Shown here one piece after another: positions 9,061-20,438 of a DNA stretch of 64,000 nucleotides (within the stretch, counting starts at the first letter, position 1; the number at the start of each line of letters is the position of its first letter). The notes beneath the pieces are model-generated. The model was not told where the DNA came from, did no database searches, and saw nothing but the letters and a program-made list of their open reading frames with translations. Source of the stretch: Cloeon dipterum. Its lineage: Eukaryota > Arthropoda > Insecta > Ephemeroptera > Baetidae. The stretch covers positions 39,887,681 to 39,951,680 of the forward strand of contig NC_088786.1 of NCBI RefSeq assembly GCF_949628265.1, given 5' to 3'. A program made the position numbers and the translations under genes.

Positions 9061-10360
9061 TTGGAGCAGAAAGGATTCCAAACTAACACAAACGCGAACA
9101 ATCAAGAGGGAAGAAAGCGTCCAAATGAAGAAAAAGAATGCGAAAGATTCACGATATTTTCTTTTCTGTGCGTAGAAAACCTTATAATAGAAATAAATAA
9201 ACATTCATTATTTATCAAAGGAAATATTTTCAAGATATATTTAAAAAATTCATTCCAGGGGATTTAGATGAAATAATTTATCATACTTAAAATACATTTA
9301 TTATTCATGTAAATTTTGCAATTTAACACTTTCCGTTGATTGGAAAGTAGATACAAACGATATTTGGCTTATATGCATGAAAATTACTTTCGTTTATTTA
9401 AGAAAATTATGAATTCCAATATTTAAATTGCATGATATAAACACAACGAGGAATAATCAAAATTTGTGATCATCGCACGCTAGTAAAAAATTATGTATTG
9501 GATAATATTATTCGAATTTGACAAAAATCGATAAGTAATCAGAGCTCAACAGAATGAAGAATTATAATAACAGCAAGTAACAGCAGTATTTTATAGCCTG
9601 CATGTATTCAATAATTCGTCCTAAATTAATTTTCGTTGAAAGATAATAAAAAAATTCGTAAAATTTTCCAGCAAACAAGAGCTGATTTAAAAGTAAACTC
9701 ACGCAATTGGCTAAGGAGTATATTAATTTTTAACTTTCGAAAATGCGTGACCATTGAAACTTGATAGCACAAAGGCTACGAGAAACAAAGGATTGGAAAT
9801 TGGAGAAATTATCGAAAAATTGAATACTTGTTGCTCTATGAGGTTTTTACTCGCCTTAAACGATCGTGATGAGCGTCCACCTGATCTTATTTCTTCGACG
9901 ACAATGAGCAACATTCGAGATGGTAAAAACTAATATTTCTATTTTTCTCTTCTCAAGAATTTTTTGGTGATGTCAAAAGAAATTTTTCACTCTTTGAGAA
10001 TACCGGATGGAATTTATGTTATGGCCTAGGGGGAATTTCGTGATTTGGAAGTCTTCATGAAGCGAAGGTTTTCCTTTGTTATACACAAATCTTTTTCTAT
10101 TTTCGGGTGTACTAAAAATCAGATAGTACTATTTTATGAAGTTTATGCCTCTTACAAAAATTTTAAAATTTATGAAAGTGATTATTCGAAAGCTTCAATA
10201 TACCGGATATGATTTAATATAATATAGAGAAAAATCAAATGTAAAAATGAAGTACAAAAAATTACTTATTTAAAACATACATCGCCTGCTTTTATCTCAA
10301 AATAGTCAAGATAATATCTTGACTATTTTATCATAATTTATTACAAATGTGATAATTTTT
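9061..10360. other. Spacer between ZF2 and satellite array 2
   Basis: AT-rich. It carries the motif at 9141-9162 and the recurrent ~110-bp block at 9822-9930. It closely matches spacers at 21516-22740, 38760-39940, 48436-49670 and 54770-56000, the other type A genes. No coding sequence is recognised. Confidence 0.65.
9141..9162 (-). promoter_or_regulatory. Conserved upstream motif of ZF2
   Basis: Minus-strand AAAATATCGTGAATCTTTCG, 81 nt 5' of the start codon; type A copies have CTTTCG where type B copies have ATTTCA. Confidence 0.45.
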
Positions 10361-11615
10361 TGAGGTTGCTTTAACTCATTTTGTGTTTTTACAACTATCG
10401 CCAACTCCAGATCACGGGTTTTAACCATTAGAATTGCAAGAATTGCATGCCGATCGACTCGTCTCGACCTTCCGTGACCAGGTAGAGGGTTTAAAGGGTG
10501 CTTTTACCCTCTTGTAATTGTTAGAATAATTTAAAACCACGCGGAATACGCCCAAAGTACATTTTTCCCGAGATTCATTGCGAGGGGGTTTTAAAAGGGT
10601 GGAGGTATTGCACCCCATAAACCTTTCAGCTTTATAATGTAGGTTAAGATGTGTATGACGGTGGGTAAATTTTGCAATTCTGAAAATTGGCACCCGAGAA
10701 TCGGAGTTTGTAAATTACGAAAATGTCGAAAATTTCGTGTTTTTGAAATTATTGCCATCTCCAAATCTCGGGTTCTAAATACCAGAATTGCAAAAATTAA
10801 CCATCAATCGACTCATCTCAACCTGCATCAACCAGCTAAAGGGTTAAGGGGGTGCTTACCCCCGCGTACTAATTGTTAAAATATTTTGAAACCCGCTGAA
10901 AAATGCTAAAAACTACATTTTTTCTGCTGATTTGCGATTAACCCCTCAGCTTTTCAGGGTAGATTGAGATGTGTCTAAATGTGCGTGATTTTTGCAATTC
11001 TGATAATTAGAACTCGAGATTTGGAGTTTGCAAAATACGAAAAAACGAAAAATTCGTGATTTTAGCGTTATTGCAATTATTGCCAACTCCCAATCTCGGG
11101 TTCTTAAACTCAGAATTGCATAAATACCCACAATTTGGCTTGTTTCAACCTCCCCTAGCCAGCTGAAGGGTTTAGGGGGTGCCTACCCCCACCCAATAAT
11201 TGTTAAAATATTTTAAAACCCGCGGAAAAATGCTTCCGAGTATATTTTGCTACAATATATTTTGGGAGGGGGTTGAAAGGGGTGGTAAATGAGCACCGCT
11301 TGAACCCTTCAGATATTTAGGGTAGGTTGAGATGTGACTAATGGTGGTTAGTTTTTGCAATTCTGATAATAAAAACTCGAGATTTGGAGTTTGGAAAATA
11401 CGAAAAAAGCCGGAAAATTCGTGATTTTTGCGTTTTTGCAATTATTACAAACCCCAAATCTCGGGTTCTAACCATCAGAATTGCAACAAATACCTACCGT
11501 TGGACTTGTCTCAACTTCCTCTGATTATTCAAAGACATTAAGGCATGATAACCCCTACCCCTTTCAAACCCTTGTTGAATATTAATGGGTAGAAAATGTT
11601 CTGAAGGCACAATTT
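10361..11615. repeat. Satellite array 2 (about 3.5 monomers) leading into GAS2 copy 1
   Basis: The monomer landmark (TCGGGTTCTAAC..CAGAATTGCA) recurs at about 10411, 10762, 11092 and 11456, a spacing of roughly 330-365 bp. The array ends with the terminator block AATATTAATGGGTA shared by all arrays, ~100 bp before the GAS2 splice acceptor. Confidence 0.8.
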
Positions 11616-11708
11616 TTTAAATTTTTTTAAGCGTAAAAGTTCAGTCCTATCAAAAAGCAATTTATTCAAAACAAAATTAGATTTTAACCCAAAAAACCAT
11701 CTTTCCAG

Positions 11709-12875
11709 TTCGTCGTCTGTGATGTCTTTGGGGTCTCCGAACAGCAGCGGGCGCTGGTCTCGTCCCGGCAGCGGCGGCGAAGAAGACGACGAGCCGGACG
11801 CGTGGCGGGCGACGCTGCCGGTGCTGGAGGACAGCGCCGAGCCGGACGCGTCTGCGTCGGCGTCGACGTCGGCGGTCAGGGCCGGCAGCCGCACGCGTAT
11901 TCCCAGCCTGCGCAAGCCGCGCAGCCGCACGCCCAGCGAGGACCGCACGCCCACCTCCTCCAAGGGCATCACCGAGCTGGACCGCAAGGTCGAGCAGGCC
12001 GCCAGGGAGGCCCGCAGGCAGTGCCGATGCGAGGACGAGGCCGGTGCAGCACCGGACGCCGACGGCAAAAACCCCAAATGCGCCGACAAGCTCAAGGTCA
12101 GACGCCTGGGCGGAGGAAAGTACAACATTGCTGGACGCAACGTCTACGTCAGAGTGAGTTTCAGGGTTTTTCTGTTTTAAAAATTCCTCAGGGTTGAATA
12201 AATTAATTTTTCAGGTCGAAAAACGGTTTTCGGTGCGCAAAACATTTGAATATTTTGGTTGGTAGTGCGCATGCGTCATCCCTCTGACGTCACAGCAATG
12301 CTTCTTGGCAGCTTGGGACAGCTGTGACGTCAGAGGGGAACGCATGCGCAGTAGCGATTTTAAGATTCAAACGTTTTGCGCGCCAAAGCAACGTGCGTTT
12401 TGCTTTGCGCTGCTTCTCGCACGTCAAAAAACATTTTTAAATCGAAATAATAGTTTCAACCCCCTTTTTCAACCCCCAGGAATCGATTGAAACGTACAAA
12501 AATGTTAAAATTATTTTTAAAATTATAAAAAAACAATTTTTAGTAAAAAAATTAAATTTAAAGATCAAATTGACTGAATTTAATAATTAAACCACCCGTA
12601 AATTGCAGCTGCTGAAGGGGAGGCACATGATGGTGCGCGTGGGCGGCGGGTGGGACACGCTGGAGCATTTCCTGGAGCGGCACGACCCGTGCCAGGTGCG
12701 CGTGCTGGGCCGCGGCGACTCGTCGGCGGGCAACTCGCGCACCAACAGCCGCTCGAGCGGCATCAACCGGCTCGGCCTGTCCAACAGCAGCAGACACTCG
12801 ACGCCCGCCTCGCCCAGCGAAGGCTTCCTGCACATCCGGGCCAAGTACCGCAGCCCTCCGCCGGCCAGAAGTTGA
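11709..12875 (+). CDS. GAS2-like terminal exons, copy 1 (GAR domain)
   Basis: Two exons, 11709-12153 and 12609-12875, joined in phase 0. The upstream acceptor is CTTTCCAG and the donor is AGA|GTGAGT. The first exon begins with one base completing an upstream codon, so the start lies elsewhere. The 237-residue fragment has an acidic Ser-rich stretch ([10 protein letters not shown]), a basic TxIP-type segment ([14 protein letters not shown], resembling EB1-binding motifs) and then the GAR domain. That domain reads [24 protein letters not shown], then [20 protein letters not shown] and FLERHDPC. The C-terminus ends [17 protein letters not shown]2 proteins link actin (CH domain) to microtubules (GAR domain); no CH exon occurs in the window. 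The copy is either an alternative 3' terminal cassette of a larger plus-strand gene or a 5'-truncated duplicate. Its GC-rich coding DNA stands out from the AT-rich surroundings. Confidence 0.8.
12235..12381. repeat. Palindromic element in the GAS2 intron, copy 1
   Basis: A core stem of ~30 bp (12266-12296 with 12320-12350) contains GCATGCGT and TGACGTCA. An outer pair, GCGCAAAAC..TTTGAAT (from 12235) with ATTCAAA..GTTTTGCGC (to 12381), extends the symmetry to arms of ~60 nt. The loop is ~24 nt. Confidence 0.8.
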
Positions 12876-13790
12876 ACTACGCAATGGCTCCAGCTTTTTG
12901 CCACGATTTGATGCGATTTCTTCTCGTTAATCAGTGCTCGGCACTTATTTTTGTGGATTTTAAGGGCTAAATTCGCTCTGAATTTCATTTTTAAATTGTT
13001 TTCGAGTAAAGAAAGCAGCAGAAATTTAGAAATTTCTTTAAATTTCAAAGGAAGAAACTCTTGGATCTTTTTTTATTCAGGTAATATTTTGTCATACCGA
13101 AATTAATCATCAGCACTGATTTATTTAGGAGAAAATTCGCATATTATCCGCTTTAGTTTTTGTTTAACTCAATCTGTAACATTCCGAAGGCTCTCTGTTC
13201 GTTGAAACTGACACATAATTTTTATTTTTTTCCGTCTCTCTCGTCGCTTGGAATGATAACGAACGCGAGCTCTGTATTTGCCATTAATTTAAACACAACA
13301 CTCACCTGTTTGATAAAAGCTAAGCGTAATTTTAGTTCCTCTCTGATCGCAGATTTCTTTCCATTCCTGTTACGAGACTAACTCTCGAGCGAGTTAATTG
13401 TATTTTGAAAAGATTGCGTTAATATTTCGAGAGAATATTAATAATCAAATTGCAATGTTAATTAGGAGATACGCGAGTTTATGGAAATCGTATTTTACCA
13501 AGCAGTTCACTCAAAGTGGCATCGCAGATAAAGATAATTATGTTTTTGCATGTTGTTGAAAATGCTATTTTGAGCTGAAAAGTGTATTCCGACAGGATCA
13601 TTTACCAACCTGTAAATACCAATAAAAATAATTTAAAAACAAACTAAATCAAAAATGTTATAATTATTCACACAAATGAAAAATTCTACGCATCGAAGCG
13701 ATTCATATCAATTTTAGAATTTACTTAACTGCTTCTCTGCATTGGTACCAGTCTAGTTGCAAAATGCCGAGTGGATGAAATAAAAAAAAA
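12876..13790 (+). other. 3' UTR and flank of GAS2 copy 1
   Basis: After a diverged stretch, 13164-13790 is nearly identical in all four copies. It contains two small stem-loops: TAACTC/GAGTTA (13379-13396) and TTAATATT/AATATTAA (13419-13441). AATAAA occurs near 13621 and again in the terminal GGATGAAATAAA. It probably forms the GAS2 3' UTR. A 73-aa open frame here is not kept in copy 2 and is not annotated. Confidence 0.6.
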
Positions 13791-14058
13791 ATTTCGTGTT
13801 TTTGTGCTTCTTTGTGTACTTTATTTATTAGTTTATTCGTTTTACAGCGCCAACAACCGTCGTCAATTTTAAAATTTATGCATAAATTCTTTTGGGTATT
13901 AATTGTCCTTAATTATAGCATATTATTTGACAATTGTTTGCGAAATATTACATCAGCATGTCTCGTTACGCAGAAATAGAAGATTTATCAATTTGTGTCG
14001 AGGTACGAACTAAAATCTATAATTGTGCTAACACTACGAATGTTATGTTATAAGTCTC
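13791..14058 (-). other. 3' UTR region of ZF3
   Basis: Contains the shared 3' block (GACGACGGTTGTTGGCGCTG on the minus strand, about 13850-13866) followed by AATAAA signals near 13822. It abuts the GAS2 3' flank from the other strand, so the two transcription units converge here. Confidence 0.55.
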
Positions 14059-15146
14059 TCATTCTGCAACTTTTCCACGACATCTTCCAAACCGGTTGTG
14101 ATTATACATTGCTTTCAGGCTCATTTCTGTACCGCATTTGGGACATTTTTTCATGTTGTGACACCACTTGACATGATCTCTCAAATCTGCCTCTGAAGCA
14201 AACATCTTGCCACACTTCTGCTGTCCGCATTTGATTTTCTTTTCCGAATGGTGTCGTAGAACATGTCTTTTCAAATCAGTCTTATATTCTTCGTCGAGTA
14301 ATGGCACAATTGGCAGCGGAATTTTTTTCGGATCAGATGCTCCCTCTGCTCGTGCTCGATTCTCTTTTGAGCTGAAGCGAAATATTGTTTGCAATCAATA
14401 GAGGCGGTGCACTTTTTCAACTTTTCATTGTGATCCTTCTTGGAGTGATAGAAAATATTCGGATACATCTTGTTGCATTCGCAGCATTTGCCTCTTCTGT
14501 CTTTTTTTCTTATGTCATTTGATCCAGTTTTAAAAGGAGCCGAAGATTTTCGTTTTAATTCTGTTTCTTGAAATTCCTCCTTTCCACGATCGTTGTTTTC
14601 CATCAAATTCGAGTCTTGGTTTTCTCCTGATGAGGGTTCCGGAGTCGGATCTTGCTCACTGTTCGTTGTTTCATCGCATTGATTTTGGAGTTCCTCCTCG
14701 AATCCCAGGAATTGGTTGAGTTCAGGAAAAAGTTCATTTCGATCAAGCTCTTCCAGCAACAGCAAACCATCATCGATTTTGGCCTCAGTGCTGACATCAA
14801 AATAGAAAATAAGAAATCTTTTTCACTAAATCACTAAAAAATTAAATATATCACCTCTCATTTTCTGGTTGAATAGGAGCAAACTCACTGCTTGTTATAT
14901 CAATTTCCGACCATGGAATTTCAGTTTCTTGCTCAAATTCTAGGAATTGCATTAATTCCTGCAAGAGATCATCATTCCGATCTCCCCCTTCGTGTCTAAA
15001 TCCTTCCGTTCCTGGCTCAGGGCTACAATGAAAAAGAAAATCAACCAAATTCCAAATTTAAATATCAAAATGGAAAATTTTTACCTTTTTTCTTCCATTG
15101 GAACAGGAAATAAGGCTTCGCTGGACATTTCTCCGTTGAGCGACAT
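14059..15146 (-). pseudogene. ZF3: type B zinc-finger gene with one frameshift
   Basis: Exon 1 15085-15146 (MSLNGEMSSEALFPVPMEEK), exon 2 14855-15022, exon 3 14059-14790. All splice sites are intact. Total coding length is 2 nt over a multiple of three. The break is in finger 3 at about 14283-14290, where an extra TA dinucleotide follows an A and the frame runs into a stop (..CHYSTKNIRLI). The sequence on either side matches the paralogs. The rest, including finger 4 and the C2HC finger, is well kept in the shifted frame, so inactivation is recent or the dinucleotide is an assembly error. Confidence 0.8.
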
Positions 15147-16095
15147 CTCAGCAGAACGATTTCTATCCCCTAACAAGCTCAATGAACAATAAAGATGGGA
15201 GAAATCGTCCAATTCAAGAAATGAAATGTAAAATATTCACGGTATTTTCATTTCAATTTGTAAAAAAATTTGTTAAAAAAAGACACACTCATTATTGTTT
15301 GGGGCATTTCTAAAGATAAAATTCTCGAAAAATATTTCAAAATAGAAGCATTCATGCGCGGACATAGATGAAATGACTTAACTTAACGAAAATGGATATT
15401 TAACAATGATGATGAATAATTTCTAAATTTGCCTGGATAAAAATTCAACGAGGAATGATTTGAAATTGGAAAAAAACAAGATATATAACCAGAAAAATTA
15501 AATGTGTTCACCGCAGAAATGAACTAACTCACAACAATTTCACTGTTTAAAATTCGTCTTAAAATTTGCGTTAAAATGTAAAAAACAATTGCTAAAATTT
15601 TCTGTCGAAAAAGCTGATTTAAAATGAGACTCTCAATTAGTTGACGCGAGTTACAAATTAATTTAAAGTAAATCAAAATATAAAGTTTTTTGTTACACAC
15701 ACATGGATTCACCTTTAAACGTGAAACAAAAAGAAATAGAAATTGGAGTTATATAGAAAATTTGATTACTCGTCGCTTAATGGGTAGGTTTTTCTTCCCC
15801 TTCGACAATCGTGATGCGGACGCGTCCAGCTGATCCTCTTTCTTCGACGACAATAAGCAGCATTCGAGGTGGTAAACGATATCTCAATTTTTTTCTCTAG
15901 AATTTTTGGTGAAATATATGTCAATAGATATTTTCCACTCTTTGAAAATACCAAAATCAAATGAAAGGATGGAATTTATGGTATGGCCTAAGGGGAATTT
16001 TGTGAGAAATAGGGAAGGTTGTTCTTTGTTATATAAAAAGCGTTTTCTCTTTTTGGTTGCACTCAAAATAAAAGAGTACGATTTTATGGAATTTA
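15147..16095. other. Spacer upstream of ZF3
   Basis: AT-rich non-coding DNA with the promoter-like motif at 15231-15250 and the recurrent ~110-bp block at 15765-15880. It is most similar to 62920-63890, upstream of ZF15. Its last 8 bases are the left target-site duplication of the second retrotransposon. Confidence 0.65.
15231..15250 (-). promoter_or_regulatory. Conserved upstream motif of ZF3
   Basis: Minus-strand TGAAAATACCGTGAATATTT, 85 nt 5' of the start codon; it shares the A-to-G variant (ACCGTG) only with ZF15. Confidence 0.45.
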
Positions 16096-16209
16096 GTTTC
16101 AAAATTTAAGTTTATTATGGGCTGACAGGGCAACTCTGCCCCAAATCAGCACACATCCATAAAGTAATGATACAATTATGTAGGAACAACATTTGGAAGG
16201 AAGTAATAA

Positions 16210-19079
16210 TTAATGGTAGCTGGAGAATATTGCTTCTTCAATTTTCTTCTTAAATGCACTTGAATTCTCGTTCATACACAAATTTGGTGAAAGACTATTC
16301 CAATGACGATAGCACTGCACTTGGAAGCACTGTTCAGGCACAGTAACATTTACACGCGGAGCCAGAAGCCTCAATCGATGAGCTCTGGACCTGCCTATCA
16401 AGTCAACATCGCGCATGGGGGTAACATAACATTTTAAATATTCAGGGCAATTATTGTACAAAATCTTATGTGTTTGTGTTAATACATGCAATTGACGTCT
16501 GTCTGTAATCTTTAAGATACGACACTTTTTATACAAAGATGACAAGTTTTGCCCGCGTTTGACGTCAAATATATACCTCATGAGGTTGTTCTGTAAAACT
16601 TGCAGCTTATTCAGTTGCTCCGCGCTAAGGTTACAGAACACGATATCACCATAATCAAAATGGGGTAGCATTAGAGTTTTTACTAGTTTAATTCTTATTT
16701 TTTCTGGCGTGACATTTCGAAATTTTTCTACATTTTTAAGTGAACCATAAACTTTTTGAAATATTTTAGAAATTTGACCCACCCACTTCAGATGCTTGTC
16801 AAAAACAACTCCTAAATTTTTTACTTTGTCACTATAGTCAAATTCAACACAGCCAGTTTCCACTTCATCACTGAATTGAATTTCAGTGTCGTTCATTTTA
16901 ACTTTACTTAACTGCGCCAAGTTTAGCTTTGAGTGCGATCTCTCAGAGCCAACAACTAGCACCTGCGTCTTGCGCGGATTGAGCTTTAAACCGTGCTTTT
17001 CCGACCAGGCGACCACGTCGCACAAAATATTGTTCATAACCGCAATAGCGTGCTCCAACTCCTCAGGCTTGCAATTAATATACAATTGAATATCATCTGC
17101 GTACATATGGTACTTACACCGATTTTGAAAGAGATACACTACGTCGTGGGTATAGACGGAAAACAAAAGCGGACCGAGCACCGACCCCTGAGGAACTCCG
17201 GCCTCGATGCGGACCCACCTTGAGAATTTTCCGTCCTTGTCACGAATCGCGTGTTCTCTCTCACTTAGAAAGTTTTTAAAAAAATTTAAAACTGAATCAG
17301 AAAAATTTAGCTGCGTCAGCTTCCTGAGCAGCAGAGCGTGATCGACCAAATCAAACGCCTTCGAAAAATCAAGGAAGACCATAAGGGTTACCTCACCACG
17401 GAAATTAGAAATCCGCAAGTCCTCAGAGATTTTCAAAAGCGCTGTGGTCGTGCTATGCTGCCTGCGGAAGCCGGACTATGGAACTCGTCTATCACGTTAT
17501 GTATATTTAAGTACGTAATCAGCTGGTCGTGGACGATTTTTTCAAGCACTTTAGACGCAGTGCACAGGACGCTAATAGGCCGAAAATCATTACAAGCAAC
17601 CGCGTGTCTAACTTTAGGTAGAGGCATTAAAATAGCTTTTTTCCACTCGGACGGGAAGTGACCTGTTTGTAAAGAGGCATTAACAATATTTGTTAACGAT
17701 GGCAAAATTGAGTCAGCTGTCAATTTAAGCATTTTGGTACAAATTGCGTCCACTCCTTCAGCAGAGGAGACTATTCCGCGAAGTGCGTATTTTACCTCCA
17801 GTGGAATGACATGACTAAAATATAATTTCTCACCGCCCACGATTGCATGAGGCAGGCGAAAGTCCAAGTCAATACGACTCAAAACTTCCGCCCGCCGCCG
17901 CACCGTGAGCCCAACAACCAGCTCATCCACTGGAATAGGAAAATCCGCACCTCCCGTCTTTCCTCTCATCAGCCCTAGCTCACGCAATTTGCCCCACATG
18001 TGCTTAGTTGAAGCAACCTCATTTAAGGACTGGAAAATTATTGACTTTTTGAAATTAAGCGTTTTTTGTTTAACCTTATTGCGGAGTGATTTATACTTAT
18101 TAAATGACTCGAGACACTTGTTCTTCTCGGCTACCTTGCGCGCTTTGTCCCGCTCTCTCGCAAGCTCATCAATGTCTCTTTTTAATTTGGGTTTAAATTT
18201 TACCGATTTTACGATTTTCTTTGTGGGCGCGACTTCATCAAAAAGAGAAATTAGTTTTTTTGAAAAATTTGAGACGCGCTGATCAAGAGAAGCCACGTCC
18301 ATTCCCTCATGCCACTCGATCTCATGCGATCTCTGCTGAAGTTTTTCAAGATCAATTTTGTGAAACTCGCGAATGGATCTCACAACTTGATCTTTCAAAA
18401 CAATCTTGGCGTTTAAAATCGCAAAGAGAGCACTATGGTGAGAGAGTGGATTAGCTAACTTCCCAAAAGCAGCGCATGACAAATTAGACGAGAGAAAAAT
18501 TGCATCTATTGTGGTAGGCGAATTAAAAGCTACATGAGTATCATTAATTGGCAAACGATTCAATGCGAAATCACTAAAATTAGTTAATAGGCCATCGAGT
18601 TGTCCAGACTGCTCCGCGAAGTTAACATTGAAATCACCCATTATTACGCAATTATCAAAAAGTGGAAATAGGCTGTGCAACGTCTGAAAAAAAGCGTCAA
18701 AATTAACGCATCTCATGGGGCGACGGTAAACTATGGCTGTCAGTAAACTTTTGGATTCTGTCTTAATTTCAAGAAAAATGAATTCAGCTGAACTAGAAAG
18801 TGTACACTCTGACTGCAGCACGATTTTAAAATTAATACCCTCTTTAATATAAAAAGCAACGCCGCCGCCACGTGTTTTAGGCCGGTCATGCCGCACTAAC
18901 TTGTAACCCTCAATTTTAAATTGTTGGTCGATATCATGCTTTTCTTTTAGCCATGTTTCCGAGATTCCGATTATGTCTACGCAATTATTAGATACGAAGT
19001 GTCTGAGCAACCTCATGTGATTAATATTTGCAATAGATTGTGCGTTCAAACAAATGATTTTGATAAAATCGGTAGGCAA
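16210..19079 (-). pseudogene. Retrotransposon ORF2, single frameshift
   Basis: The endonuclease and the start of the reverse transcriptase read from 19079 to 17433. The rest, including YADD, reads from about 17436 to 16210 in another frame. The break is a 2-nt TA insertion at about 17476-17479, just inside the QSGFRRQHS motif. Otherwise it is nearly identical to the intact ORF2 at 3466-6333. It would yield a truncated endonuclease-only protein. Confidence 0.88.
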
Positions 19080-19138
19080 AAACTGTTTATCACACTGAAA
19101 ATGAATTGATTCACCTTTGACAAAGAGCTCAGGCTTCT

Positions 19139-19332
19139 TTATTCCCCGTCCGACTGGCCGCTGCTGTTCGCCGCCTCGGTGGTCTTCAGCCTCTCGATGC
19201 TCCGCGCCGACCTGCCCCTCCGAGGATTGCCCACCGCCTTTGTCTGGCTTTGTTCTGGCTGATTGAGGGGCGCAGTGGCAAAACCCGAATGGGACGGGCC
19301 AGCTTGGGGCTCGGGAGGCCCATGCAGCTCTT
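19139..19332 (-). pseudogene. Retrotransposon ORF1 C-terminal remnant
   Basis: Only the last ~64 codons of ORF1 (basic, Ser/Arg-rich tail up to SGQSDGE) remain because of the 5' truncation. The 2A motif, coiled coil and RRM-like region are absent. Confidence 0.85.
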
Positions 19333-20438
19333 GGAATTTATGTCTCTTCGAAAAATCTTAAAATATATGCAAGCAATTCTTCAAAAGCTTTAATACTCTG
19401 AATCAATAAAGCACTTTTCAGAGTGAAGGTTTCATACCGTTGAAATTATGCAGTCATCTGTATTTAGAGTAAATTACATTTTTCAAAAATTTCAAAAATA
19501 GAATACAGAAAAAAATCAAAATGTAAAAGTGCAGGATTAAAAAAAAATATTTAAAAACATATATATTATACTTATGAACATCGTCTTCTTTTTTCTTAAA
19601 ATAGTCAAGATGTCATTTATATTTTTTTGAGGTTGCGTTAACTCTATACAGATTTTTAATTTTTTGCATTAATTGCCAACTCCAAACCAACAGAATTGCA
19701 AAAAGTGCATACCAATCAACTCGTGTCAAGCTCCCTAAACCAGCTAAAGGGTTTGGAGGAAAGCCTTTCGACCCATTTGAATAAAATTAGAAACTCCGAT
19801 TTCAAAATTAATTTTTAATCAACATTAACAGGACCATATTTTTCTTAGAATGAAGTTCTATTTATGGACTTTTGGATCCATTTGTTTAGCTGCCTGGCCG
19901 TGTTTTGAACACGGTTGCGCTAACGAAAGAGCAATTTCTTTTGCGTAGTTGTAAATTAGAGATGCAACTGATTCAAAAAAGCTTCAGGTGCGAACTTTCA
20001 AATGCAAAGCATGAGCGAAGACGTTTAATCGCCGTCTGGATAGAAGAAAATCAATGAAATACAAGCGGTGAAGTGTCCAGATGATTCAGAACACCCGTGA
20101 AAAAGCTTTTTCCTCGTATTTTACATGCGGTGTGCATAAAATAAAATTAATTTTGTTCTTGTCATTCGGGCTTCTTTACGAGCTTGTATTTTATTAGTTG
20201 ATTTGTTTTACAGAGGCCAACAACCTTCGTCAAATTCAAAATTTATTTTTTTACGTAGAAACTTCTTAGGGTATTAATTGTCTTTAACGCGTATATCATT
20301 TGAAAATTTTTGCGAAATATGTTGTAACGCTATAGTCAGAAATATAGAGAATATTTATATATATGGGTCGAGGCATTTGATCTAAAATCTACAAATAGCA
20401 TAAATAGATAACACAGAAAATGGTATATTTCAAGTCTA
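19333..20438. other. Spacer and 3' flank of ZF4, with one satellite remnant
   Basis: 19341-19600 is the right half of the spacer split by the retrotransposon. 19625-19790 is a single decayed satellite monomer. 19880-20000 is a block also found near 53200-53300 and 61360-61440 (GCCGTGTTTTGAACA). The ZF 3' block with minus-strand AATAAA lies at about 20150-20240. No gene is seen. Confidence 0.6.

Larger units (their letters stand above)
16096..19332 (-). mobile_element. 5'-truncated copy of the same non-LTR retrotransposon
   Basis: 3237 bp in reverse orientation, corresponding to about 3213-6447 of the full-length copy. It is flanked by an 8-bp target-site duplication GGAATTTA (16088-16095 and 19333-19340). 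The intact spacer at 63870-63890 shows the empty site. A 5' truncation with a complete 3' end is the hallmark of target-primed reverse transcription. Protein differences from the full-length copy are very few (for example N/T, T/P and N/D), so both insertions are recent. Confidence 0.92.

Noticed and set aside
11538-12140. Long minus-strand open frame opposite the GAS2 first exon (also in the other copies)
   Set aside because: It is a consequence of the high GC content of the true exon on the other strand. It runs into intron and satellite sequence and matches no family, while the plus frame has GAR-domain residues and proper splice sites.
13160-13381. Plus-strand 73-79-aa open frame in the GAS2 3' flank, present in copies 1, 3 and 4
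   Set aside because: Copy 2 has an indel that breaks it, it starts within a conserved non-coding block and shows no domain; the DNA conservation is better explained as 3' UTR.
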